A stretch of DNA of 56,450 nucleotides. It comes from an uncultured Prevotellaceae bacterium. GTDB lineage: Bacteria > Bacteroidota > Bacteroidia > Bacteroidales > Bacteroidaceae. The notes under the pieces are model-generated. The model ran no database searches. It was not told where the DNA came from and saw nothing but the letters and a program-made list of their open reading frames with translations. Numbering within the stretch: position 1 is the stretch's first letter; every line of letters begins with the position of its first letter. The stretch spans positions 1-56,450 of the forward strand of contig CALDLA010000129.1 of the NCBI GenBank assembly GCA_937898415.1, read 5' to 3'. The position numbers were made by a program, and so were the translations under genes. This document shows, one piece after another, positions 42,887-51,953 of the stretch.

Positions 42887-45800
42887 AAGCTATCCAAATA
42901 TAAGTTGGTATATTGCGCTTCAAGCATTGAGAAGTGGTCTGTCGCTACGGGGATGATCTTCAGGTGGGGAACCAGCGAGCGCCAGCGTTGTTCATACAGA
43001 GCGTCCTGACGTGCCAGTCCTTTGCTGTCGAAGGTCAGCTTGTTGGCTTCCTGATAAGGGAGCAGGGCTTTGTAGAAGACAACCTCGCCCTGATAGGAAG
43101 GCAAGGGAACGCCGTCAATCAGCGACAGGACAATCTCGTGCTGGTGTCTCCAACCGTTCAGACGCTGCAGTTGCTCGTCATTCATCTGGTCGATGTCCGA
43201 CTGCGGCGGCATCATCTGACGGATTTCCTCGTCCGTACGACTGGGCGTGTTCAGCAGGACAACCTTGGGCGCATGTCCCGTTTTCTCCTGCCACTTGACG
43301 GCACAGCGATAGGCGAGTTCACCGCCGTAGCAGTGACCGACAAATGCGACAGGCTGAGTGCCCACTGGCAAAGCGGTTTCAAGCGTCTTCAGATAACGGG
43401 CCACAATGTCGGACTTGAAGAAATGGCCTGTAGCATCAGTCAGATAATCGTCCAATGACGTAAAAGTAAATACGGAGAAACGCTCGCAAAGTGCATCAAA
43501 ATACTGATGAACAGTATAAGGCGAGAACCCCTGAACAGCCACCACTACGGGCTTGTCGGTATGGTAGCCGTCCTGCCACCTACCGATAGAGGAATCCTGC
43601 TGGGCAATCTTACGTATCGTCTTACCCTGCATAATTTCGTTCACTTTCAGCGCTATGCCCTTTTTCTTTGCCATAGTTACAAGACGGATGGCATCGAGCG
43701 ATGACAAGCCCATCAGCGTCAGATCATCAGTCACACCAAACACAACGTCACCCAGCAGCTGCTTGACCAAGTCATACAATATCGTCTCCATGGGTCCTAC
43801 AGGTTGTTCTACATGCTGGGGGACGACTTGGATTTCAAGGGTCAGTTCCTCAAGACTGCGACGGTCAATCTTCTCATTCAGGGTCATCGGCATCTTGTCG
43901 ATCTGAATGAGTTTCGACGGAACCATGAAACTGGGCAGCACAGACATCAGGCTGTCACGCAGTGCCTGTGGCAGAATCGTTGTCTCAGCGACGTAATAAC
44001 CCGTCAGGTATTCCACGCTGTTGTTCCTTGAAAGGATAACAGCAGAGACCTGCACACCAGGGTAGTCGTTGATTTTGCTCTCTATCTCTTTGAGTTCTAT
44101 TCTGTAGCCGTGTAGCTTGATCTGATTGTCGATACGCCCCAAGAACATCAGTTCACCATCCGGGTTCCACCGTACAAGGTCACCCGTATGATACATCTTT
44201 TTGCCAGGCATGAACGGACAGTCCACGAACTTCTCATTTGTCTGACGCTCGCGCTGCAAGTAGCCCCTTGCCAACTGTGTTCCCGTCAGACAGAGCTCAC
44301 CGACCGCTCCCCAAGGGACAAGCGTTCCCGACGTACTGACAACAATCGAAGTGCTATTGGGCACAGGACGGCCGATAGGTATGCTGTCGTTGTCTACATC
44401 CTGGTCGACAACATGATAAGACGAGCAAACCGTGAACTCCGTCGGACCATAGCCATTAATCTGCCTGACAGAAGTCTTGCGGACGGGATGAAGATTCTCG
44501 CCGCCCATGAACAGGTAGTGAATCTTGGGGTCATGGTTGTCAATCAGTTCCATGCCGACCTGAGTACTCATGGTCAGTCCTTTAATGTCGTGGTTCGTGA
44601 GGTAGTCGCTGACAGAGCCCATATCAAAACGCATAGACGATGAGATGATATGGAGCTCAGCACCGCAGGTCAGCGGCGCAAACAAGTCAACGATAGATGC
44701 GTCAAAGCTGAAACTGGCATGATGGGCACAGCGGTCGCCCGGCTTCAAGCCTTCCATAGGTACGACCCACTCCAACATGGAACGGAGGGCACGGTGCTCA
44801 ACCATCACACCCTTCGGTACTCCTGATGTTCCTGACGTATAAATGATATACGCCAATGACTCCGGACGGCTGTTGTTTACGGGTGAAGCGTTGACAGAGA
44901 AGTCGAAATGGTCAAGCAGGAAGAGTCCTCCGCCTTCAGCAAACTTGTCGGTTGAGACCGTTTCCATCAGTTTACTGGTCGTGATCAGATAGCGGGCATT
45001 CAGATCGTTGAGCATAAAGTCAAGACGTGACGCGGGGTAGTCGCTGTCTAAAGAGACGTATGCTCCGCCCGCCTTAAACACCGCCAGGACAGCTATCAGG
45101 AACTCTTTGCGTCTTGGGAACAACAGGGCAACGGCAGAATCGTTCGTTACGCCTGCTTCGACTAAAGAAGAGGCCAGGATGTCTGACTGGCAATCAAGCT
45201 CATGGTAAGTGATGGAGGTGTACTTGTCGACAATGGCGATGGCATCGGGAGTCAAGGCTGCCTGACGAAGGAACATGGACACGAAAGTCTCAGAGGTATC
45301 GTAGCGCATCTCCTCTCCCCTACCCATCTTTAATACCATCCGGGCATCCTCGTCCGGCATAAGCGTCAAGGAACTTATCGGAGTATTGTCGTCATCTGTC
45401 TCAACAATAGCCCGGACTATCTGGTTGTAGCTGTTCATCAGCCTTGTGATATATGCCGGAGAATAGACATTACTATGAAATTCTGCACGGAGAACAAGTT
45501 TCCCCTTTTGTCGTGACAGTTCTACTGCCAACAGTTCGCCAGTAGCATTCTCCATCAGCGGCACTTGGACAAAAGGAAGGTCACCTATCGCCGTTGAAGC
45601 ATCGTAGTCGCCTTGGTAGGCAAACAACACCTGACTACTGATGTTGGGATTCAAGGCTTTCAAGTCAGCAAATGAAAAGATGTCATGAGCCCTGTTGTTC
45701 TGTATCTGCTGTCTCGTCGTCTGCAACAGGTCCCTGACAGTTGTCTGTCGGTCCCATTTCAGGAAGACGGGAAGTGTCTTGACAAGCATGGAAACGGTAC

Positions 45801-46623
45801 GCCGGGTCCGGGCATCATGACGACCATGATATATCGTGGCAAAAAGGGAACCGTCGGAATAAGTATAAACGCCCAACAAGTAACCGAAAGCTGTTGTCAA
45901 CACGCTGCCGGAAGAGACGCCAAAACGCTGGGACGCTTCCCTTAACTGCTGTTCAGTAACGCCCAGTTCTATCTTCTGGCACCCGTAAGCAGTTACCGTT
46001 TCTGCCTTGTCGGGAAGAGGTACGGAATCCATCTTCAGGTTTCCGAACTGCTGCTGGAACCAGGACTTGGCATCTTCGTAGGCGACTGTAGTGCGCAACT
46101 GTTCCTCTTCCCGTGCCACATCAAAGCCGGAAAACGCCTCCTCTTGAAGCGTCTCATCGTTATAGGCCTTGCTCAGGTCAGAGAACAGGATTTGCAGCGA
46201 TGTCCCGTCATATATAATATGGTGGAAGTCCATGAAGAGATATGAAGACTGGGGCGTCTCGATAATCCGAATACGGAAAAGCCTGTCGCTCAGCAGATGA
46301 AATGGCTGTATGAACTGGGATTTCCGGGTCTCAAACTGCTCATTGGTCATACGCTCCACCGTCAACTGGAAAGGCTCGTTGTCATTGCGACGCTGTCGAG
46401 GCAGTCCGTTGTCATTGACAAAAATCCGGGTCTTGACAAAGGGATGGGCTGCTATCACCTTCTCGAAGGCAACAGCCAACCGTCCTGTATCCACATCACA
46501 ACCCAAACGATAGAGCAATCCGTTATTGTAAGCCACCTCACCATCCCTTGACATACACTCGAAATAGATGCCCAGCTGAGACTGACTTAACGGATAATCC
46601 TGTAAGACGGAGATTGTCTTCAT
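42883..46623 (-). CDS. Single-module NRPS (C-A-T-TE)
   Basis: 1246 residues. Condensation domain (1-430) with an intact HHxxxDG (134-140). Adenylation domain (about 440-930) with YTSGTSGVPKG, FDASIVDLF, GYGPTE, YHTGDLVRW and the A10 Lys in NEKIDRR. The carrier domain's Ser975 (MGLSSLDA) takes phosphopantetheine. A thioesterase follows (about 1045-1246) with GHCYGG, so Cys1098 is the nucleophile, and His1230. My eye-aligned pocket residues (Asp, Ala, Val, Thr, Phe, Gly, Gly, Val, Cys, Lys) lean to an aromatic amino acid; this is weak. A leading C domain suggests N-acylation or joining of a second unit. No phosphopantetheinyl transferase gene in the window. Confidence 0.95.
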   Translation of the reverse strand: MKTISVLQDYPLSQSQLGIYFECMSRDGEVAYNNGLLYRLGCDVDTGRLAVAFEKVIAAHPFVKTRIFVNDNGLPRQRRNDNEPFQLTVERMTNEQFETRKSQFIQPFHLLSDRLFRIRIIETPQSSYLFMDFHHIIYDGTSLQILFSDLSKAYNDETLQEEAFSGFDVAREEEQLRTTVAYEDAKSWFQQQFGNLKMDSVPLPDKAETVTAYGCQKIELGVTEQQLREASQRFGVSSGSVLTTAFGYLLGVYTYSDGSLFATIYHGRHDARTRRTVSMLVKTLPVFLKWDRQTTVRDLLQTTRQQIQNNRAHDIFSFADLKALNPNISSQVLFAYQGDYDASTAIGDLPFVQVPLMENATGELLAVELSRQKGKLVLRAEFHSNVYSPAYITRLMNSYNQIVRAIVETDDDNTPISSLTLMPDEDARMVLKMGRGEEMRYDTSETFVSMFLRQAALTPDAIAIVDKYTSITYHELDCQSDILASSLVEAGVTNDSAVALLFPRRKEFLIAVLAVFKAGGAYVSLDSDYPASRLDFMLNDLNARYLITTSKLMETVSTDKFAEGGGLFLLDHFDFSVNASPVNNSRPESLAYIIYTSGTSGVPKGVMVEHRALRSMLEWVVPMEGLKPGDRCAHHASFSFDASIVDLFAPLTCGAELHIISSSMRFDMGSVSDYLTNHDIKGLTMSTQVGMELIDNHDPKIHYLFMGGENLHPVRKTSVRQINGYGPTEFTVCSSYHVVDQDVDNDSIPIGRPVPNSTSIVVSTSGTLVPWGAVGELCLTGTQLARGYLQRERQTNEKFVDCPFMPGKKMYHTGDLVRWNPDGELMFLGRIDNQIKLHGYRIELKEIESKINDYPGVQVSAVILSRNNSVEYLTGYYVAETTILPQALRDSLMSVLPSFMVPSKLIQIDKMPMTLNEKIDRRSLEELTLEIQVVPQHVEQPVGPMETILYDLVKQLLGDVVFGVTDDLTLMGLSSLDAIRLVTMAKKKGIALKVNEIMQGKTIRKIAQQDSSIGRWQDGYHTDKPVVVAVQGFSPYTVHQYFDALCERFSVFTFTSLDDYLTDATGHFFKSDIVARYLKTLETALPVGTQPVAFVGHCYGGELAYRCAVKWQEKTGHAPKVVLLNTPSRTDEEIRQMMPPQSDIDQMNDEQLQRLNGWRHQHEIVLSLIDGVPLPSYQGEVVFYKALLPYQEANKLTFDSKGLARQDALYEQRWRSLVPHLKIIPVATDHFSMLEAQYTNLYLDSL

Positions 46624-46644
46624 AACAGTTACTGATGAAAGTTC

Positions 46645-47466
46645 TTATTTTCTAACAGGGATGGTTAGGGTGAAGCTGGTCCCTACCCCTTCGGTTGAAT
46701 CAAATGTCACGTGGCCACCGTGTCTTTCTTCAATGATGTCGCGGATGATGGGCATACCGAGTCCCGTCCCCTGCCCTATCGGTTTGGTGGTGAAGAAACT
46801 CTCGTAAATATGCTGCTTCACCTCGTCCGACATACCCTCGCCGTTGTCGCTGATGGTGATGCTGACATCAGTACCTGCTGTCTCTACCTTCACGCTGACT
46901 TCGGGATGATAGTCCGCCGGGGCTGTCTGTGTCTTATGCCAGACGGCATAGCAAGCATTATTCATCACATTGAGCACCGCACGGCTCAAGTCCTGCGGAA
47001 TAACCATCAACATCGGGATATCATCTTGATATGTTTCATGGATGGCAAGGTTGAAACCCTTCAAATTGGCCCGCATGGCGTGATACGACAGCCACACATA
47101 CTCTTTCACCAGCTTACAGATATCAGTCGGCAGGAACTCCCCCTCTTTGCCTCGTGAGACGAGGAGGATGCCACGGATAATGCTGATGGCACGCTCACCG
47201 TGTTCCACAATCTTTGCCATGTTCTCCTTGAGATCGGCAACGATGTCCTCAAGGTCCTCACGGTCATCCTCGGAAAGCTTGTCCTCATTGTCCTCTACAA
47301 TCTCCGTCAGGTCCTTCAACAACTTGTCCGACATCTTGCTGAAGTTGATGACAAAGTTCAGGGGGTTCTGGATTTCGTGGGCAATACCGGCACTCAACAT
47401 ACCTAAGGAGGCCAGCTTCTGGCTCTTCAGCAATTGCTCTTTGAGTTTCTCGACTTCTTGTTCCAT
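46645..47466 (-). CDS. Soluble histidine kinase without sensor
   Basis: 273 residues. A short coiled coil (1-18) leads straight into the dimerisation/phosphoacceptor domain with His30 in AHEIQNPLNF, then the ATP-binding domain with the N-box NNACYAV, DNGEGM, FFTTKPIGQGTGLGM. No membrane helix, PAS, GAF or receiver domain. It directly follows the large sensor gene (3-bp gap) whose own His is missing, and shares with it the HxxxNPLN-type core. It may form mixed dimers with that sensor or be controlled by it. The likely target is the receiver of the SpoIIE protein in the same unit. Confidence 0.93.
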   Translation of the reverse strand: MEQEVEKLKEQLLKSQKLASLGMLSAGIAHEIQNPLNFVINFSKMSDKLLKDLTEIVEDNEDKLSEDDREDLEDIVADLKENMAKIVEHGERAISIIRGILLVSRGKEGEFLPTDICKLVKEYVWLSYHAMRANLKGFNLAIHETYQDDIPMLMVIPQDLSRAVLNVMNNACYAVWHKTQTAPADYHPEVSVKVETAGTDVSITISDNGEGMSDEVKQHIYESFFTTKPIGQGTGLGMPIIRDIIEERHGGHVTFDSTEGVGTSFTLTIPVRK

Positions 47467-47469
47467 AAG

Positions 47470-50370
47470 CTATGCTTTTAGTGTGGGCAACGTAATGGTA
47501 AACTCACTATATTCGTTCTTGACTGATTTCACGAGGATGTCGCCGCCGTGGTTCTGGATAATCTCGCGGCTCAGGTACAGCCCGACGCCGGATGCCTCGC
47601 CGGTGGGCTTGGTGGTGAAGAAGGGGTCGAAGATCTTGTTGACAATGGTGTCCTCGATACCGATACCATTGTCACGGATGACGATGGTCACCTTCCCGCC
47701 GTCCGTCTGAGCCTTGAACGTCAGTTCCGGCGGATAGGGCTTCCGCTGGGCTTTCTTCACAATGGCATAGACGGCATTGCCCAGTATGCTCATGAAGGTC
47801 TTGCTCAGCTGGTCGGCATTGCCGTTGATGCTGGTTTCTTCAGCGGGAAGGTCACAGACAATCTTGATGCCATACTTGTTGATATCGTCGGCATAGTAGG
47901 TGTTCAGCATCTCCTCGTCCTGCTTCAGCACCGGCAGGAGGTCCATCGGCACGATGCCGCCGCTACGGTCTTTCAGCATCTCCTCCATAGCCTTCAGGGT
48001 ACGGGTGGTGCTTTGGCCGTGCTCCGTCACTTTCTCCAGGTTTCCCCGCAGCATGTCGAGCACGTCCAGCGTGTCCTCATAGTTGTCCTGGTCCATGCGG
48101 TCTTTCTCGTCCTCCACGTTGGCCACGATGTCCTTCACCAGTCCTTCCGACAACTTCGAGAAGTTATTGATATAGTTCAGGGGGTTCAGGATGCGGTCGA
48201 TGAGTCCCTGCGTCAGCTTACCCGCCGTGGCCATCTTCTCCTGCCGGATGAGCTCATGCTGGGTCTCATGCAGTTCATTGAGGGCTGTTTCCAGACTCTT
48301 CGACTTTTCCTCAATCTCGTCCTTCTGCTTTACCACCTCGGCCGTGCGGTCCTGAATGACTTTCTCCAGTCTTATCTTCTCCTTCTCAAGCCGACGCAGG
48401 CGCCATTGTATCAAGTAGTAGACCATCAAGGCAAACAGTGCCAAATAGAATAGTAGCATGTACCAGCGCTGGTAGAAGGGGGGAGCAATGCTGAAGTCCA
48501 TGCTGGCCGTTTCCGACAACTCGCCGGTCGGCAGCCAGGCCTGCACCGTAATGGTATACGAACCGTGGGTAAGGTTGAAGAACTCGGCATCATGCTCTGT
48601 ACTCCATGCGCTCCAACTACCGCTATTCAGTTTGTAGCGGTACTGCACAGAACCGATCAGCGGAGGATAGTCGAGGGCAAAGGTGAAACGCAGGTTGCGG
48701 TCATCGCTGCCCAGTTCCGGCAGTCTGTCGGGCATCGTGCCGAAACCTCCCCAGAGGATGCTGTCACTGCCCAGTCTGACCGAGCGGAACAGCAACGTGG
48801 GCTTGGCATTCAGCGCAGCGTCTTCCTGCTTGGTGTCAATCACCGTCAGTCCCTTGTCGCCGCCTATCCACACCTCGTTGCCATGAACATACATGGCTCG
48901 TATCGGGCTGTCCTTGAAGGGATAGAGCAGCTGGTCGTAGTCTTTCAGCACCTGGTTGTTCTTCCATCGGTAGAGGGCCTTGCTGTCATTATTGGTGAGC
49001 CAGGTCACGCCCGTTTCGTCAGTATACGAGAACTGCGGATAGGCAATGGGGTTCTCCGACTCCAGGCTAATGGTCAACACCTTGCCGTCCAGTGCCACAA
49101 TGGTCGATGACAAATCCTCGGTGATACCTATCTTATAGGGTTTGAACGCGTCTTCCGTCGCTAACTTCCGCCACACTTCTCCATAGAGGCTCTGCAGCCA
49201 GATGGTACCTTCGGCATCCCTGATAATCTTGTTCACCTTCTCCAACTGACAGACACGCTTCCGGCTGTTGTCGGAGGCCTGAACCAGATAGACACCGTCC
49301 ATCTCGCCACTGTAGAACTGCTGACCGTCATTGAGCAAGGCGGTGGAACTGCTGGACGAAAGTTGCCTGACCTCGCCTCCTGTGGTCACAAGATAGATGC
49401 CGTTGACAGTGGCGGCCAATAGCCCCCGGGCGGTCTTCTCCAAAGCCCAGCAGGCATAACCAATACCCTTCACACGGACAAACTTCCTGCCCTCCAACAG
49501 GAACAGGCCGTCATTCGTTCCTACGTATTTCCGACCATTCAGGTCGGCAATGGAAAGGATTTCGCCCAACAGACCTTCTTGGGCCGTAAAATGGGAATAA
49601 GGCGAAGGTATCGCCATGCAGAACACGCCGTTTTCCGTAGCACCCCAGAGTTGCCCATGCCCGTTATAGCCGAGATAGACCACGCTGTTGGTACAGAGAC
49701 CGTTCGCCTCGGTGACGGTGTAGAGTTCCCGCCCTTTGTCGTCGGCTATGATGACTCCTTGACCTCGCTTGACGATGGCCTGGAGTCCATTGCCCAAGGG
49801 CTCTTCCTGGGTGACACCATCCAGGACGAGGACCTTGTTGTCATGATCTATCAAGTCTGTCTGCACAATGTCCGACAAACCGATGTTCAGCGGGTCTTTG
49901 CTGATGACCTTCTCCACCATCACCTCGTTTCCGTCTATCTCATAGACCTTGCCGTCGTTGACCAGGAAATGCAGGCGGTTGTCACTCTCCCAGATTTCCT
50001 GCACCTCGCCACGGAACAGGTCGCGGTTGGTCAGGCGGCCGAGGTACAGCTCGCCGTTGGGCTTGACACGAATCTTTCCGAAATAGTTATAGCCACCCAC
50101 CCAGATGGTGTTGTTGTCGTCACAGTAGACCACCGTCACACGGGTAAGACCCGGCGTATGGATGATTCGCCACTCGGCCTGGTCGTAATAGAGCACGCCT
50201 TCGAAGTTGGCGATAAAGATGATACCGTCCTTCGACACACACATGTCGAAGTTGCGGTTATGGGCTTGGTAGTCGTCCGTAAAATAGTTACGGAAGTATG
50301 GGATGCCCTGAGCAAGGACAGTAGCCAGCGAGACGTGGAAAACGAAAAGTAATAGCAGTAGTCTCCTCAT
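47470..50370 (-). CDS. Periplasmic-propeller sensor with degenerate histidine kinase
   Basis: 966 residues. A signal peptide (1-20), a large beta-propeller region (about 25-560), a Y_Y_Y domain (about 575-630), one membrane helix (about 636-654), a long coiled coil (656-710), then a kinase core. In the place of the phosphoacceptor His (AHEIQNPLN in the neighbour) it has LIDRILNPLN, i.e. Asp725. The ATP-binding domain keeps its motifs: GNAVYAI, DNGIGI, FFTTKPTGEASGVGL. It resembles the sensor half of Bacteroidota hybrid two-component systems but lacks receiver and AraC domains. It probably senses a periplasmic ligand and acts through the neighbouring kinase. Confidence 0.92.
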   Translation of the reverse strand: MRRLLLLLFVFHVSLATVLAQGIPYFRNYFTDDYQAHNRNFDMCVSKDGIIFIANFEGVLYYDQAEWRIIHTPGLTRVTVVYCDDNNTIWVGGYNYFGKIRVKPNGELYLGRLTNRDLFRGEVQEIWESDNRLHFLVNDGKVYEIDGNEVMVEKVISKDPLNIGLSDIVQTDLIDHDNKVLVLDGVTQEEPLGNGLQAIVKRGQGVIIADDKGRELYTVTEANGLCTNSVVYLGYNGHGQLWGATENGVFCMAIPSPYSHFTAQEGLLGEILSIADLNGRKYVGTNDGLFLLEGRKFVRVKGIGYACWALEKTARGLLAATVNGIYLVTTGGEVRQLSSSSSTALLNDGQQFYSGEMDGVYLVQASDNSRKRVCQLEKVNKIIRDAEGTIWLQSLYGEVWRKLATEDAFKPYKIGITEDLSSTIVALDGKVLTISLESENPIAYPQFSYTDETGVTWLTNNDSKALYRWKNNQVLKDYDQLLYPFKDSPIRAMYVHGNEVWIGGDKGLTVIDTKQEDAALNAKPTLLFRSVRLGSDSILWGGFGTMPDRLPELGSDDRNLRFTFALDYPPLIGSVQYRYKLNSGSWSAWSTEHDAEFFNLTHGSYTITVQAWLPTGELSETASMDFSIAPPFYQRWYMLLFYLALFALMVYYLIQWRLRRLEKEKIRLEKVIQDRTAEVVKQKDEIEEKSKSLETALNELHETQHELIRQEKMATAGKLTQGLIDRILNPLNYINNFSKLSEGLVKDIVANVEDEKDRMDQDNYEDTLDVLDMLRGNLEKVTEHGQSTTRTLKAMEEMLKDRSGGIVPMDLLPVLKQDEEMLNTYYADDINKYGIKIVCDLPAEETSINGNADQLSKTFMSILGNAVYAIVKKAQRKPYPPELTFKAQTDGGKVTIVIRDNGIGIEDTIVNKIFDPFFTTKPTGEASGVGLYLSREIIQNHGGDILVKSVKNEYSEFTITLPTLKA

Positions 50371-51953
50371 GGTGTCTCCTCCTTTCCTCGTGATGACAGG
50401 AACGACTCAAAGGGCACCTTGCTCCCGATGTAGTAGTTCCACTCGTCTTTCGTAAAGTCGCGTTTCAGTTTGCCGCGTATGATGTCCACCATCATGGGCA
50501 CCGACATCAGGGCCTCGGTGATATTGCCCTGGGCGTCGCCTATCCAGGCATGCTCCTTGGCGGCATCGAAGGTCAGCGTCGTAATCCAGAAGTCGGCTGT
50601 CAGCAGCGTCATGGGTTCCACCTTCTCACTGGCCGTGTTCCAGAGGTTCACATTGCCGTCATAGCTGGCCGAATACAGGGCGTTGCCGTTCAGCTTTATC
50701 TTCGAGATACGCGACAGGTGGCCCTGCAGTTTGGTGATGGAGCCGACTAACTCATCATACACATAGATGGTGCCGTCGCTCATGCCGTAGGCCTGCTTCT
50801 TTGTGTGCTTCGAACTGGCAAAGGCGGTCACCTGTCCCTTGACGGGGACGGGCGTGGTCTCTATCTCATGGAGACCGCTCACTAAGTGCTGGCGGCCACG
50901 GTCGTCGAACAGCAGCGGCTTTTCGTTGTATCGGCTGGTGGCCGTAAAGCGGTAGTCAAACGTTCGTGAATCGGTAATCATGCCCCTTTGCGTATCATAG
51001 ACGGCCAAACCGTCCTCGCCGATCAGCAGCAGGTTCTGTTCGTCGAGCTGACTGATGCCCTGCGGGTGGTTCATCATGCTGAGGGGCACCACCTTGTCAG
51101 TCTTTCCGTTGATGACCACCAACTGTCCCTCGCGGCTGACGGCATAGACGACATCCGACTTGTCTACATAGACATCGCGGAAGTCGAAGTCTTTGTTGCT
51201 GAAGATGGTGTTGCTCTCCAGTTGGCCGTTCTTCTTCGTGTGGAGGATGATTTCGCCATAGTTGCTCACGGTCAGGATGCTTTTGTCGTCATTGGGTATG
51301 TTGGCCATTCCCATGACAACTCCCTGATGGCGCAACCAGGAACGCTTACTCTGGCTCGACGACATGAGCGCTTTGAAGACAGTGGGGTAATAGACCTCGC
51401 CCTTGTACCTATTTATATAATGATAGGATGCGTAGGCAAGCAAGTCGGCCAGTTCAGTGTTTCCTATTTGTGACTGGGTGGACGACAGCACACCCAAGGA
51501 ACGGCCCAAGGCGATATAGCTCAGCGTGTCGGCCACGCGCTTCGAGAACTCTGCCTGTATGCGCTGGTGCTCGGCCATCTGCCGTTCGTTCTCGGCCAGC
51601 TGCCGGGCTTCCTGCGCCTGCTGTTCTGAGGCGATGGCCTGGTTCTGGGCGATAATGGCATTCTGGCGCTCCACCTCCGAGCGCTGGCGCATCTCGTCGG
51701 CCACCTTCTTCTGCTGGAGGGCCTCTTCGCGCTGTTCGTCAGAGATGGTACGCTGCTGGTAGGCCAGTTCCTCCATCTGCTTGCTGACACTGCGCAACAC
51801 GGACGACCGCTTTTCCTGCTGTCTCAGTTCCACCATCTCCTTTTCCATGTCAAGGACATGCTGATGCTCCCTGTACCAGCCAGTCAGTCCGGTTGCTGCT
51901 GTTCCCAGCAATACCAGTCCAGCCACACCTGCCACTATCTCCTTTTTCTTCAC
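50367..51953 (-). CDS. Membrane-anchored coiled-coil/WD40-like protein
   Basis: 528 residues. One N-terminal membrane helix (about 8-26), a very long Gln/Glu/Arg-rich coiled coil (about 35-140), a short helical region, then a beta-propeller of WD40 type (about 195-495) with a recognisable SRISKIKLNGNALYSASYDGNVNLWN repeat in two parts. The end TKDEWNYYIG resembles the tail of WD40 proteins that accompany signalling ATPases. There is no catalytic domain. Gene overlaps of 4 bp on both sides place it between the SpoIIE regulator and the sensor, so a scaffold role for the signalling proteins is likely. Confidence 0.85.
   Translation of the reverse strand: MKKKEIVAGVAGLVLLGTAATGLTGWYREHQHVLDMEKEMVELRQQEKRSSVLRSVSKQMEELAYQQRTISDEQREEALQQKKVADEMRQRSEVERQNAIIAQNQAIASEQQAQEARQLAENERQMAEHQRIQAEFSKRVADTLSYIALGRSLGVLSSTQSQIGNTELADLLAYASYHYINRYKGEVYYPTVFKALMSSSQSKRSWLRHQGVVMGMANIPNDDKSILTVSNYGEIILHTKKNGQLESNTIFSNKDFDFRDVYVDKSDVVYAVSREGQLVVINGKTDKVVPLSMMNHPQGISQLDEQNLLLIGEDGLAVYDTQRGMITDSRTFDYRFTATSRYNEKPLLFDDRGRQHLVSGLHEIETTPVPVKGQVTAFASSKHTKKQAYGMSDGTIYVYDELVGSITKLQGHLSRISKIKLNGNALYSASYDGNVNLWNTASEKVEPMTLLTADFWITTLTFDAAKEHAWIGDAQGNITEALMSVPMMVDIIRGKLKRDFTKDEWNYYIGSKVPFESFLSSRGKEETP

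Noticed and set aside
40493..46623. Siderophore synthesis and uptake pair
   Set aside because: A single module with no catechol, hydroxamate or salicylate genes and no siderophore exporter; TonB receptor adjacency alone is not enough.
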